64,000 nt of DNA from an uncultured Roseburia sp. (GCA_900542495.1 UQNW01000009.1:50448-114447); one strand, 5' to 3'; shown: positions 25,834-36,000, counted from the first letter of the stretch. The notes: generated by a model not told the origin, from the sequence alone. Program-made: numbers and translations.

Positions 25834-27927
25834 TTAGTTATTCTCCGGAACATCCTTCATAGAGAAACTGATTCTTCCCATCTTGTCTTTTCCAAGGCAT
25901 ACAACGGTTACTTTGTCGCCTAAAGTAAGTACATCCTCTACGCGGTTGATTCTCTCTTTAGAAATCTTGGAAATGTGTACCATTCCCTCTTTTCCAGGAG
26001 CGAACTCGATAAATGCACCAAACTCTTTGATACTTACAACAGTTCCTGTGAAGATCTGTCCTTCCTCAAAATCAGTTGTAATCGTCTTAATCATATCAAT
26101 TGCCTGTGCCATTTTCTCTTTGTCTGTTCCACATACAGATACTGCACCTTCATCGGTAATATCAATCTTAACATCTGTGCGGGCAATGATCTCATTGATT
26201 GTCTTACCCTTCTGACCAACTACATCACCGATCTTATTTGGATCGATCTGAATCTGGATGATCTTAGGTGCATATGCTCCAACTTCTTTACGAGGTTCAG
26301 AGATTGCTTTGGACATTACTTCGTCCATGATGTAAAGTCTTGCCTCACGTGTTCTTGCGATTGCTTCCTCTACGATAGGTCTTGTCAGACCATGAATCTT
26401 AATATCCATCTGGATTGCTGTGATACCCTTATGAGTACCGGTTACTTTAAAGTCCATATCTCCGAAGAAGTCTTCCAGTCCCTGAATATCTGTTAATACG
26501 ATGTAATCATCATCTGTATCACCAGTTACAAGACCACAGGAAATACCTGCTACCATGGATTTGATCGGCACACCTGCAGCCATAAGTGCCATACAGGATG
26601 CACAGGTAGATGCCATGGAAGTAGATCCGTTAGACTCAAATGTCTCGGATACGGCACGGATTGCATATGGGAACTCCTCTTCAGAAGGAAGTACTGCAAC
26701 AAGTGCTTTCTCAGCAAGTGCTCCATGTCCGATCTCACGGCGTCCTGGACCACGGGATACTTTTGTCTCACCTACAGAGTATGCAGGGAAATTGTACTGA
26801 TGAATATATCTCTTAGTTGTAACATTCGCATCAAGTCCATCGATCTTCTGTACTTCAGATAATGGAGCCAAAGTAACAACATCACAGATCTGTGTCTGTC
26901 CACGTGTAAACATAGCAGAACCATGTACTCTAGGGATCAGATCTACCTCTGCTGCCAATGGACGGATCTGGTTGATTGCACGGCCATCCGGGCGTTTATG
27001 GTCTTTTAAGATCATCTTACGAACGGTCTTCTTCTGATACTGGTAAACTGCCTCGCCTAAAACTGCAAGCCATTCCTCGTTGTCAGCAAATGCCTCTGCC
27101 AGTTTATCTGTGATCTCGCGGATGTTTTCTTCACGTTTCTGTTTCTCATCTGTAAATACAGCGTTCTCCATATCTTCCGGAGTGACAATCTCTTTCATTG
27201 CTGCAAACATCTCATCCGGGATTGCACAGCTTGTGTACTCATGTTTTGGTTTGCCACATTCTGCAACGATCTTGTCCATAAATGCAATAACAGTCTGGTT
27301 AATGTCATGACATTTGTAGATTGCTTCGATCATCTTATCTTCCGGGATCTCGTTAGCTCCTGCCTCGATCATAATAACTTTGGTTCTTGTAGAAGCAACT
27401 GTTAACTGCAGATCTCCCTCATCCCATACTTTCTGGGAAGGGTTTACGATAAATTCTCCATCTACCATACCCATCTGTGTCATAGCACATGGACCGTCAA
27501 ATGGGATATCAGACATCGTAGTTACAAGTGCAGAACCGATCATACCAACAACCTCAGGACGGCACTCAGGATCTACAGACATTACCATGTTATTTAATGT
27601 AACATCATTACGATAATCTTTCGGGAATAACGGTCTCATTGGACGGTCGATAACACGGGAAGTAAGGATTGCATTCTCAGATGCTTTTCCCTCTCTCTTA
27701 TTGAATCCACCCGGGATCTTTCCTACTGCGTACATCTTCTCCTCAAACTCTACGCTTAATGGGAAGAAATCTACTCCATCTCTTGGCTTGTCTGATGCTA
27801 CTACAGTAGATAATACAGTTGTCTCACCATACTTGATCAATGCAGCGCCATTTGCCTGTGCACATACTCTTCCGATATCTACAGTAAGAGTTCTGCCGGC
27901 AAGTTCCATTGAAAAACTTTTATACAT
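25834..27927 (-). CDS. pnp: Polyribonucleotide nucleotidyltransferase (PNPase)
   Basis: A 697-residue PNPase, a phosphorolytic 3'-5' exoribonuclease of mRNA decay. It shows two RNase PH core domains (about 1-225 and 310-540, the second with GHGALAEKAL and SNGSTSMAS), a helical linker, a KH domain (IGDVVGQKGKTINEI) and a C-terminal S1 domain (SIKEFGAFIEFAPGKEGMVH). Length is as expected. It is downstream of rpsO but separated by a terminator, and has its own promoter and a long structured leader. The ribosome-binding site is AAAGGAGAG. Confidence 0.97.
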   Translation of the reverse strand: MYKSFSMELAGRTLTVDIGRVCAQANGAALIKYGETTVLSTVVASDKPRDGVDFFPLSVEFEEKMYAVGKIPGGFNKREGKASENAILTSRVIDRPMRPLFPKDYRNDVTLNNMVMSVDPECRPEVVGMIGSALVTTMSDIPFDGPCAMTQMGMVDGEFIVNPSQKVWDEGDLQLTVASTRTKVIMIEAGANEIPEDKMIEAIYKCHDINQTVIAFMDKIVAECGKPKHEYTSCAIPDEMFAAMKEIVTPEDMENAVFTDEKQKREENIREITDKLAEAFADNEEWLAVLGEAVYQYQKKTVRKMILKDHKRPDGRAINQIRPLAAEVDLIPRVHGSAMFTRGQTQICDVVTLAPLSEVQKIDGLDANVTTKRYIHQYNFPAYSVGETKVSRGPGRREIGHGALAEKALVAVLPSEEEFPYAIRAVSETFESNGSTSMASTCASCMALMAAGVPIKSMVAGISCGLVTGDTDDDYIVLTDIQGLEDFFGDMDFKVTGTHKGITAIQMDIKIHGLTRPIVEEAIARTREARLYIMDEVMSKAISEPRKEVGAYAPKIIQIQIDPNKIGDVVGQKGKTINEIIARTDVKIDITDEGAVSVCGTDKEKMAQAIDMIKTITTDFEEGQIFTGTVVSIKEFGAFIEFAPGKEGMVHISKISKERINRVEDVLTLGDKVTVVCLGKDKMGRISFSMKDVPENN

Positions 27928-28060
27928 GTTTTCTCTCCTTTAAATTTTGTATACGCCACAGCATACTGTGTGACTGAAACAGAAGTACCGAAACTACTGA
28001 ACCGTACACGCGCTTTAGTCATGCACCCTTCAGTGGTCTCGGGTATTTAGACTCCTGCCT
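27928..28060 (-). promoter_or_regulatory. Structured 5' leader of pnp
   Basis: The leader of about 133 bases holds a large hairpin. Plus positions 27988-28001 pair with 28029-28042 (14 positions, one mismatch, one G-U). Inside it 28004-28010 pairs with 28020-28026 (seven pairs, two G-U). A smaller CACAG/CTGTG hairpin follows near 27955-27970. The transcript predicted from the promoter upstream starts just before the large hairpin. By analogy with E. coli, where PNPase and RNase III control pnp through a leader hairpin, this may be autoregulatory; that is inference here. Confidence 0.6.
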
Positions 28061-28066
28061 CATTTC

Positions 28067-28095
28067 ATTGTACTAAAAATAACCAGAATATACAA
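28067..28095 (-). promoter_or_regulatory. Promoter of pnp
   Basis: On the minus strand TTGTAT (28090-28095), a 17-base spacer and TACAAT (28067-28072). It lies between the rpsO terminator and the pnp leader. Confidence 0.6.
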
Positions 28096-28097
28096 GC

Positions 28098-28130
28098 AAA
28101 AAAATAGAGCGGTAAAAACTCCGCTCTATT
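28098..28130 (-). terminator. Terminator of rpsO
   Basis: On the minus strand AATAGAGCGG pairs with CCGCTCTATT across a seven-base loop, and a run of T follows. It separates rpsO from pnp. Confidence 0.9.
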
Positions 28131-28143
28131 CTGCTTGCGCTCA

Positions 28144-28410
28144 CTATTTTCTTAAGCCTAAGCTGTCGATCAGTGCACGATATCTCTCGATATCAATTTT
28201 CTTTAAGTAAGCAAGTAAACCACGTCTCTGACCTACCATTTTCAGAAGACCTCTTCTGGAATGATGATCATTTGGGTTCTCTTTTAAATGATCTGTTAAC
28301 TCTGTGATACGAGCTGTTAAAAGAGCTACCTGTACCTCTGGAGATCCAGTATCATTTGCTGTTCTGCCGTATTTAGCGATAATTTCCTGTTTCTTTTCTT
28401 TTGCGATCAT
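28144..28410 (-). CDS. rpsO: 30S ribosomal protein S15
   Basis: An 88-residue S15 (uS15), which binds the central domain of 16S rRNA. The sequence has the conserved segments YGRTANDTGSPEVQVALLT and DHHSRRGLLKMVGQRRGLL. The ATG at 28410 is chosen because AAGGAGG lies eight bases upstream and the length then fits the family exactly. An open frame to 28452 runs through the leader RNA. The usual rpsO-pnp order is conserved. Confidence 0.98.
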   Translation of the reverse strand: MIAKEKKQEIIAKYGRTANDTGSPEVQVALLTARITELTDHLKENPNDHHSRRGLLKMVGQRRGLLAYLKKIDIERYRALIDSLGLRK

Positions 28411-28505
28411 GTTATGATCCTCCTTCTTATTCTTAATCGCCCAATAAAACATGATACTCAGTAAAAGGTCGGAGTGTCCATCTACCGAATATGGGCTAAA
28501 CTCAT
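28411..28505 (-). promoter_or_regulatory. Structured 5' leader of rpsO, possible S15 autoregulatory RNA
   Basis: A closing helix GCCCA/TGGGC (plus 28492-28496 with 28439-28443) encloses a TCGG/CCGA hairpin (28485-28488 with 28469-28472) and a small TAC/GTA hairpin, forming a possible three-way junction just before the ribosome-binding site. S15 is known to repress its own mRNA through varied leader structures, several of them junctions. Its action here is inferred. Confidence 0.5.
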
Positions 28506-28513
28506 GCTTGCAT

Positions 28514-28543
28514 AGTATAACACAGTCCTTCTGTGTTTGTAAA
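28514..28543 (-). promoter_or_regulatory. Promoter of rpsO with inverted repeat in the spacer
   Basis: On the minus strand TTTACA (28538-28543), an 18-base spacer and TATACT (28514-28519). The spacer contains the perfect inverted repeat AACACAG-AAGGA-CTGTGTT, which may be an operator or a residual stem from the NlpC transcript end. Confidence 0.6.
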
Positions 28544-28559
28544 TATAAATTTTTATAAT

Positions 28560-29681
28560 TTAATCCTGTAAAACTCGGACTACTTTTACCGGGTTACGAT
28601 AGTATGCACCAGAGATTTTGATTCCGGTACGAGGGGAACTTGCATGTACCACCTGTCCGTTTCCAATATAGATAGCCACATGATTGATCCTGCTTCCATT
28701 TCCATAGAAGAACAGATCTCCCGGCTGGGCTTCTGACGCAGAAATACTTGTTCCACATCCTGCCTGTGACCCGGAAGAATGTGGCAGTGAAACACCATAG
28801 TTTGCAAATACACTCATGACAAAACCGGAGCAGTCAGCACCTCTTGTCAGGCTTGTACCTCCCCACACATATGGGTTTCCCACGAACTGGCATGCGTAAG
28901 ATACCAGATCAACACGGACATCAGAAACACCCTGTCCATATCTGACTTCTGTCATGGTCATGGCTGTTGGGAGTTCGGTATTGATCTCAATATAATCCGC
29001 AGATACATATCCCTCATCACTGTCGATGCTTACCTTTACCCAGCCATCTAACTGCTCTACAACCTCTAACTCCTCGCCCATTGGCATGGAAGTTACAATG
29101 CTGCAGTCAGTATTTGGTTCTTCTCTCACATAAAGCGTTGTTGTTGTAACCTTGGCAACGGTCTCTTTTACCTGCTCTGCCATGGCCGCTGCTGCATTTC
29201 CGGTTACCAGATATTCTGACTTCACATAACCGGTTACCTCACCGGACTGAATCTGCGTCCATTCTCCGTCCACACCAAGCACTTCGCATGCTGCATGGTT
29301 TGGCATCTTACCGACAAGTGTTGCATCGGTTCCCGGTGCCTCGCGGACATTTAAGTTACCGGAATCAACCACTGCGATTCCAAGATTCGTATATCCATAT
29401 ACGGATGACACTTCCTCCTGTGCTGCAGCAGTAAGTTCTGTATCTGTATCAGAAACGGTTGCTGTGACCTCATCACTTGCGAGTGCCTCTGCTGTGACAC
29501 TTGCAATACCGGCTGTCACACCTGTATCAATCGTCTCTGAATCCTCTTCCATTACGGATGCTGTGGCAACAGTCTGTTCTGCCACATCCTCTGTCTGTTT
29601 TGAATTATTAATTGCTGCAGTGGAAATAACTAGTAATCCGGCTGCTCCAAGACATATTGCTCTGATATATTGGGATTTCAT
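28560..29681 (-). CDS. Secreted NlpC/P60 peptidoglycan hydrolase with two SH3 domains
   Basis: A 373-residue exported protein. It has a signal peptide (about 1-24), a Thr/Glu/Ala-rich linker to about 95, two bacterial SH3 domains (about 101-158 and 174-232) and a C-terminal NlpC/P60 cysteine peptidase. Catalytic residues are C284 (RGADCSGFV), H334 (INHVAIYIG) and probably H346. Such enzymes cut gamma-D-Glu to diamino acid bonds in stem peptides. A strong promoter lies upstream, so it is a single-gene unit. Confidence 0.94.
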   Translation of the reverse strand: MKSQYIRAICLGAAGLLVISTAAINNSKQTEDVAEQTVATASVMEEDSETIDTGVTAGIASVTAEALASDEVTATVSDTDTELTAAAQEEVSSVYGYTNLGIAVVDSGNLNVREAPGTDATLVGKMPNHAACEVLGVDGEWTQIQSGEVTGYVKSEYLVTGNAAAAMAEQVKETVAKVTTTTLYVREEPNTDCSIVTSMPMGEELEVVEQLDGWVKVSIDSDEGYVSADYIEINTELPTAMTMTEVRYGQGVSDVRVDLVSYACQFVGNPYVWGGTSLTRGADCSGFVMSVFANYGVSLPHSSGSQAGCGTSISASEAQPGDLFFYGNGSRINHVAIYIGNGQVVHASSPRTGIKISGAYYRNPVKVVRVLQD

Positions 29682-29746
29682 AAAACCTCCTGAACATCTG
29701 CATGTCCCTGCAATAAATTTCTTAATATTACTCTCAAACTTTTTAC

Positions 29747-29775
29747 AGTATAACAGTCATTTATTACAATGTCAA
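29747..29775 (-). promoter_or_regulatory. Strong promoter of the NlpC/P60 gene
   Basis: On the minus strand a consensus TTGACA (29770-29775), a 17-base spacer and TATACT (29747-29752). It lies 66 bases before the start codon. No clear terminator for ribF precedes it. Confidence 0.8.
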
Positions 29776-29820
29776 TAATATTTTTGTAACATCTCTGTAA
29801 CATTTATAGTCTGTTCAAAA

Positions 29821-30747
29821 TTAACTTTCCTTTTTTTCGAAAAAAGTTCTTGTAAAAGCAATATCATTCATCATCTGTTCCTGAAGTTTTTCGATGCTTT
29901 CAAACTTACGCTCTGCCCGGATTCTGTCTAAAAACTCGACTGTCACTACCTTTTCATAGACATCTTCCTTAAAATCAAGCAGATGTGTCTCCACTCCGAC
30001 CGGATTATGCCCCTCGATCGTTGGCTTGCATCCCACATTCGTGACACCGTAATACTTCCTGTCGTCAATATAAACTTCTGTCACATAAACGCCGAATGGC
30101 GGAAGCAGCTTCTCTTCCGGTGGAATCAGGTTGATCGTTGGAATCCCGATCGTTCTTCCGATCTGGTTGCCGTGTTTTACCATTCCTGTCACAAAATAGC
30201 GGTAGCCAAGCAAATGATTAGCTTTTTCGATATTTCCTGCCATGATTTCTTCCCGGACAAACGTACTGCTGATATCACGCTCGTCCTCTTTCATTTTGGA
30301 GAGGATGAGTGCCTCATAGCCGTAAACCGGTGCATATTTTTTTAACATCTGATAATCACCGCGTCTGTTGTGTCCGAAATGAAAATCCTCACCTGCCACA
30401 ATGCATTTCACGTTTAATTTTTCAACCAGCATAGAGATAAAATCTTCCGGCTCCATGCACATCACTTCTTTTGTAAACGGGCACTCGATGAGATAGTCTA
30501 TCCCGATGCCTTCAAAAATATGCATTTTCTCCTCATTGGTCGTCAGCACCTTCGTCTCAATATGCTCCACATTCTTTTTCGGTGGGATATCAAACGTAAA
30601 AATAGCCGCCTTTAAGCCTTCTTCTTTTTTCTGTGCAAGTTTTTCCATTAAAAGTTCATGTCCTCTATGGATACCGTCGAACTTTCCAAGCGAAATAACC
30701 GTCGGCTCCTCCACATGAAAATCCAGTGTATTTCTTATATATTTCAT
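29821..30747 (-). CDS. ribF: Bifunctional riboflavin kinase / FAD synthetase
   Basis: A 308-residue enzyme that turns riboflavin into FMN and FAD, the cofactors of Rnf and several flavoproteins here. The N-terminal nucleotidyltransferase domain has KFDGIHRGHELLM and TSTF-like SSTFVREEI. The C-terminal flavokinase domain has GRTIGIPTINL. It overlaps the truB stop by four bases, as expected for the end of the nusA-infB operon. Confidence 0.96.
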   Translation of the reverse strand: MKYIRNTLDFHVEEPTVISLGKFDGIHRGHELLMEKLAQKKEEGLKAAIFTFDIPPKKNVEHIETKVLTTNEEKMHIFEGIGIDYLIECPFTKEVMCMEPEDFISMLVEKLNVKCIVAGEDFHFGHNRRGDYQMLKKYAPVYGYEALILSKMKEDERDISSTFVREEIMAGNIEKANHLLGYRYFVTGMVKHGNQIGRTIGIPTINLIPPEEKLLPPFGVYVTEVYIDDRKYYGVTNVGCKPTIEGHNPVGVETHLLDFKEDVYEKVVTVEFLDRIRAERKFESIEKLQEQMMNDIAFTRTFFEKKES

Positions 30748-31679
30748 TCTTCCATAAACACTTTTACAGGTTTGAAGTTTCCCCGCTCCTGCTGGAATTC
30801 GTAAATTCCGATAAAGTGATCCTTTTCATCATAAATTCTGGTTGGGTTTTGCTGCATAGACGGATCAAATGCACAGATCATCTCCGGCTCAATCCGGTTT
30901 CCATTATATAATACTTTTGCAAACTGCTCCGCCACGGTTGCTTTCTGGTACTGTAAAAAAACAGAATCCACAGACCGCACGAACGGAAAACATGCCGCGT
31001 TCCATTCTTCCGCTGGAATGTCTTTCGTGCACTCTTTTACAAGCTGCTCGATCTCTCCGATCTTTAAGGCATCCTGTAAGAAAAACTCGGACACCTGTGT
31101 GCGGAGAAGTGCCTCCATACAGCCACCACAGCCAAGTTTTTCTCCAATGTCCTGACACAAAGTACGAATATAGGTTCCCTTCGAACAATGCACACGCATA
31201 CGCACACGCGGCAGCGCAATGTCTAAAATATCAATGGATAAGATCTTTACCGGTCTAGCCTGCCGCTCCACCGTTTTTCCTTCCCTTGCCAGATCACACA
31301 ATTTCTTTCCGTTCACTTTCAGTGCGGAATACATCGGCGGGATCTGCATATAGTCCCCCACAAAAGAAAGGACTGTCTCCCTCACGGCTTCCTCTGTCAC
31401 CTTCACATCTTTCTCCTCCAGCACTGTACCGGTGATATCCTGGGTATCTGTCACCTTTCCCAATAAGAGCACTGTCTCATATTCTTTGCTTTTATCGGTG
31501 AGCAGGTCACAGACTTTTGTGGCTTTACCAAGACACACAGGCAACACCCCTTCCGCATCCGGATCGAGTGTCCCTGTGTGTCCGATTTTTTTCTGTTTGA
31601 AGATACCACGGAGTTTTGCCACTACATCAAAAGATGTATACCCTTTTTCTTTATATACATTAATGATTCCGTTGACCAT
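30744..31679 (-). CDS. truB: tRNA pseudouridine-55 synthase
   Basis: A 311-residue TruB, which makes pseudouridine 55 in the T loop of tRNAs. The catalytic aspartate is in HTGTLDPDAEGVLPVCLG, near residue 40. The start MVNGIINVYKEKGYTSFDVV is typical. It sits 26 bases after nrnA and overlaps ribF by four bases. Confidence 0.96.
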   Translation of the reverse strand: MVNGIINVYKEKGYTSFDVVAKLRGIFKQKKIGHTGTLDPDAEGVLPVCLGKATKVCDLLTDKSKEYETVLLLGKVTDTQDITGTVLEEKDVKVTEEAVRETVLSFVGDYMQIPPMYSALKVNGKKLCDLAREGKTVERQARPVKILSIDILDIALPRVRMRVHCSKGTYIRTLCQDIGEKLGCGGCMEALLRTQVSEFFLQDALKIGEIEQLVKECTKDIPAEEWNAACFPFVRSVDSVFLQYQKATVAEQFAKVLYNGNRIEPEMICAFDPSMQQNPTRIYDEKDHFIGIYEFQQERGNFKPVKVFMEE

Positions 31680-31705
31680 AGTGTATCCTTTTTCTTCATT
31701 ATTTT

Positions 31706-32653
31706 CTAAAGCTGTTTTTTTACTTCTTCCAAAATAGCTTCGATGATCTGCTCCGGTTCTCCCTTCATGGAAAAACCAGCAGCCCTCACATGACCGCCGC
31801 CGTCAAACTTCACAGCGATCTCTGACAGGTCAACAAGTTCTTTGGATCTTGTGCTGACCTTAAATTCTCCATCCTCTAACTCATACAAAAAGATTGCAAC
31901 CTCCACATCCTTTGTGACGCGGAGCTGGCTGACGATTCCGTCTAAATGCTTTGGAAGTACATCATACTCTTTCATTTCCTGCTTTGTGATCACACTGGAA
32001 ATGCATTTTCCGTCCAGATGCAGGACACTCTTGATGAGAGCCAGTCCCATAATGCGGTTCTGGTTATAGGTTTTTGTAAAAAATGTCTCATCCACGATCT
32101 TCGGGAAGTTGATTCCTTTTTCAATGAGCTTGCCTGCAATCTCCATTGTCTTTCTTGATGTGCAGGAATACTGGAACACGCCGGTATCATGCACCATTCC
32201 GGTGTAGATGCACTCTGCGATCTCCTGGTCGATCCGCTCATTTGGAAGCAGTTCAAAGATCAGTTCACAGGTGGAGCTTGCCTCCGGGAAAATGTAGTTA
32301 TGCTCTGCGAAACTCTGATTGCTCACATGATGATCCACGCAGATCGTATGTTTTGCGGACTCAAAATACTTTGCCGCATTGCCAAGACGCTTGGTATCTC
32401 CACAGTCCTGTGCAATGAACAGATCATATTCCCGGTCGTCCGGCCACTCACTCTGGATCTCTTCCGAACGCATCATAAATTTGAAAATATTCGGGATCGG
32501 TTCTAAGTACAGATCTACTTTCACATGCGGAAAATAGTTTTTAATGTAATTGTATGTAGCGAGGCAGGAGCCGACGCAGTCGCCATCCGGTCTGACGTGA
32601 CCTGCAATGGCAACTGTTTTGGCGTCTGCCAGATAAACATCAAAATTTGTCAT
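31706..32653 (-). CDS. nrnA: DHH phosphoesterase, oligoribonuclease (NrnA family)
   Basis: A 315-residue DHH-DHHA1 protein that degrades short RNA fragments and may convert pAp to AMP. Visible motifs: HVRPDGDCVGS (metal), CVDHHVSN (DHH) and C-terminal FDGGGHVRAAGFS (DHHA1). It lies two bases after rbfA, the usual place in this operon. Confidence 0.94.
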   Translation of the reverse strand: MTNFDVYLADAKTVAIAGHVRPDGDCVGSCLATYNYIKNYFPHVKVDLYLEPIPNIFKFMMRSEEIQSEWPDDREYDLFIAQDCGDTKRLGNAAKYFESAKHTICVDHHVSNQSFAEHNYIFPEASSTCELIFELLPNERIDQEIAECIYTGMVHDTGVFQYSCTSRKTMEIAGKLIEKGINFPKIVDETFFTKTYNQNRIMGLALIKSVLHLDGKCISSVITKQEMKEYDVLPKHLDGIVSQLRVTKDVEVAIFLYELEDGEFKVSTRSKELVDLSEIAVKFDGGGHVRAAGFSMKGEPEQIIEAILEEVKKQL

Positions 32654-32655
32654 CT

Positions 32656-33030
32656 TTATTCCTCTGTCTTATCTGTAATGTCTTTTGTTACATCATCGAT
32701 CATTTTTGACATTTTAACACCATATTCAATGGACTGGTCTAAGATAAATGTGATCTGTGGTGTATTTCTCAGATTAATGCTCTTTGCCAGCATTGTTCTG
32801 ATATAACCCTCTGCACTCTTTAAGCCACGGATCGTATCCTGCTGGGATTTTTCATCCCCTAAGACACTGATATATGCCTTGCAGGTTTTTAAATCCGGTG
32901 CCACCTCCACTGCAACTACGCTTGTCAGTGGATTAATGCGTGGATCTTTGATCTCGCCACGGATAATGTTACTTAATTCTTTCTGGACTTCTCCATTGAT
33001 CCTGGTATTTTTAATACTGTTTTTTCTCAT
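32656..33030 (-). CDS. rbfA: Ribosome-binding factor A
   Basis: A 124-residue KH-fold factor that helps mature the 16S rRNA 5' end. The family segments EVQKELSNIIRGEIKDPRI and DLKTCKAYISVLGD are present. It is between infB and nrnA. Confidence 0.96.
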   Translation of the reverse strand: MRKNSIKNTRINGEVQKELSNIIRGEIKDPRINPLTSVVAVEVAPDLKTCKAYISVLGDEKSQQDTIRGLKSAEGYIRTMLAKSINLRNTPQITFILDQSIEYGVKMSKMIDDVTKDITDKTEE

Positions 33031-33046
33031 ATTTTATGCCTCTTTT

Positions 33047-36000
33047 TTATCTAGGAACCTCTACCATGGTATATGCTTCCACAATATCAAGCTCAGCAAT
33101 ATCATTAAATCCTTCAAATACAAGACCACATTCGTATCCTGCTTTTACTTCCTTCACATCATCTTTGAATCTCTTTAAGGATGCAAGATTTCCTTCAAAA
33201 ATCTGTGTTCCCTCACGGGAAATACGGACTTTGCAGCCTCTCTGGAATACACCGTCAAGGACATAAGAACCTGCGATGTTACCAACTCCGGATGCTTTAA
33301 ATATCTGTCTTACTTCTGCATGACCAAGTACTTTCTCCTCGTATACAGGATCTAACATACCCTTCATGGCAGCCTCTACATCTTCGATCGCATTGTAAAT
33401 GACTTTGTAGAGACGTACATCTACGTTCTCTCTGTCGGCTGTCACTTTTGCAGTCGGGTCCGGACGAACGTTAAATCCAATGATGATCGCGTTGGAAGCG
33501 GATGCTAAGATGATATCGGATTCGTTGATCGCACCTACACCACCATGGATGACTTTTACAACAACTTCCTCGTTTGACAGTTTTACAAGACTCTGTTTTA
33601 CTGCTTCCACAGAACCCTGTACGTCTGCTTTTACGATAATATTTAATTCTTTTACATTTCCGGACTGGATCTGTGAGAACAGATCGTCTAAGGACATCTT
33701 TGCTTTTGTATCCTCGATCAGCTTATTCTTGCTCTCGGAAATGTAGGTATCTGCAAATGCTCTTGCCTCTTTCTCGGAATCAGTGGAAACAAATGTCTCT
33801 CCTGCTTCCGGAACTGCGGATAAACCAAGGATCTCAACCGGAGTAGACGGACCTGCTTCTTTTACTCTTCTTCCCTGATCATCGATCATCGCACGGACTT
33901 TACCAAAGCAGCTTCCGCAGGCGATCGGATCACCGACTCTTAAAGTACCTTTCTGTACTAATACAGTTGCAACTGCACCGCGTCCCTTATCAAGCTGTGC
34001 CTCGATGACAAGACCTCTTGCTTTACGGTTTGGATTTGCTTTTAACTCAAGTACTTCTGCTGTTAAAAGGATCATCTCTAACAAGTTGTCGATACCCTCT
34101 TTTGTATGAGCAGATACCGGACAGAAAATAGTGCTTCCACCCCAGTCTTCCGGAATGAGTTCGTACTCGGATAATTCCTGTTTTACACGTTCAATGTTTG
34201 CACTTGGTTTATCGATCTTGTTGATTGCAACAATAATCTCTACTCCGGCAGCCTTTGCATGGTTAATCGCTTCTACAGTCTGTGGCATTACACCATCGTC
34301 TGCTGCGACAACTAAGATTGCAATATCTGTCGAATTTGCACCACGCATACGCATTGCAGTAAATGCTTCATGACCTGGTGTATCTAAGAATGTGATTTTC
34401 TGTCCGTTGATAGATACAACCGAAGCACCGATATGCTGTGTGATACCGCCTGCCTCTCTGTCTGTCACACGGGTAGAACGGATTGCATCCAGAAGGGAAG
34501 TTTTACCGTGGTCAACGTGTCCCATGACACATACAACCGGTGGACGTGCCACTAATGTCTCTTCTGCATCATCTTCCTCTTTTAAGAGTTCTGCGATCAC
34601 ATCGATCTTCTCTTCCGGTTCACAGATGCAGTTGAACTCTAATGCGATCTCTTCTGCCTGATCGTAGTCGATCTCCTGATTTACCGTTACCATAGTTCCT
34701 TTTAAGAATAATTTCTTTACGATCACTGCCGGCTGGACTTTCATCTTATCAGCAAGTTCTTTGATCGTAAGCTTCTCTGGAAGAACTAATGTCTTAATTG
34801 TATCTTCTTCCTGTTTTGGCTGTGGCTGCTGCTGTGGTTTCTTCTTGCCGCCATTCTTCTCTAAATTTACAAAACGCTCCTGCTTCTTGCTTCCTAAAAC
34901 GTCATAATCGCCACGCTGTTTTCCGTTGCGGTTCTTATTGTCACGTTCTCTCTCGCGTGTCTCTTTGCCGCGCATCTCCTCTGCCAATGGTGCAGAATCC
35001 TTATTGAACTTGTCGATCTCGCGGTCTAATCTTCCACCGTTGTCTTTTCCACGGAAGTTATTACGTCCTCCGTTACGGTCTCCCTGATTGAAGCCCTGAC
35101 CCGGTCTGCCATTGTTAAATGGTCTCTGGTTTCCACCGTTTGGTCTCTGTCCGCGGTTATCTCCCTGCATACGGGCTGGTCTGTCACCATTGTTACGGTT
35201 ATTATATCCACCTTCGCCATTATTATTTCTGTATGGACGGTCTCCCTGTGGGCGGGCTGGTCTGTCACCGTTTGCACGGTTATTGTAGCCACCGTTCTGT
35301 CCGTTTCTTGCCGGGCGTTCTCCCTGTGGACGTCTGTTGTCCTGATTTGGTCTGGAAGCTTTCTCCTGCTGACGCATCTGCTCGTATACGTTCTCTGTTG
35401 GTTTTTTGAACACGCGCTCCTGTGTTACCGGTGCGCTCTGTGCGGTTTCTGCTTTGGCTTCCTCTGCTTTTGGAGCTTTGTTTTCGGTCTCTTTTGCAGC
35501 ATTTGGATTGATCAGGCTGTCAAAATACTTTCTCATGTCGTTTCCAGACATGGAAGGTTTTGCCTGACCAGCCGGTCTGTCGCCACGGTCATTTCCTGGA
35601 CGTCTGCCATCCTGTGGTCTGCCGCTTTTTGCGCCCTGGTTTGGTCTTCTGTTATTGCCATGAGGTGCACCCTGTTTGCTATACTGTGCATTGAACACTG
35701 CTGTGATGCTTGACTTTTTCTTAGGTCTCTCATGCTCAGCCTCTGCTGCCTTGCTTCCTTCTGCTTTCGCTTCCGGTGCTTCCTTTTTCTCCTCAGCCTT
35801 TGCAGGGGCAGCTTTTACTTCCGGCGCTTTTTCTGCAGATTTTTTATCTGTAGAAGCTTTCTCTGCTTTCGGTACCGCTTTCTCTGCTGGGGCTTTTTCC
35901 TCAGCCTTCGGTGCTGCAGCTTTCTTGTACTTTTTACGGATGATCTCCTGCGCAGCATCATCAATGTTGCTGCTTGCAGACTTGATCTCGTACTCGGTAC

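Noticed and set aside
28411..28452. Longer S15 protein starting at 28452
   Set aside because: The added 14 residues come from the leader RNA; AAGGAGG and normal family length point to 28410.
35144..35293. CRISPR-like array in infB
   Set aside because: The repeats are in frame, encode the disordered Asn/Gly/Arg region and have no regular spacers.
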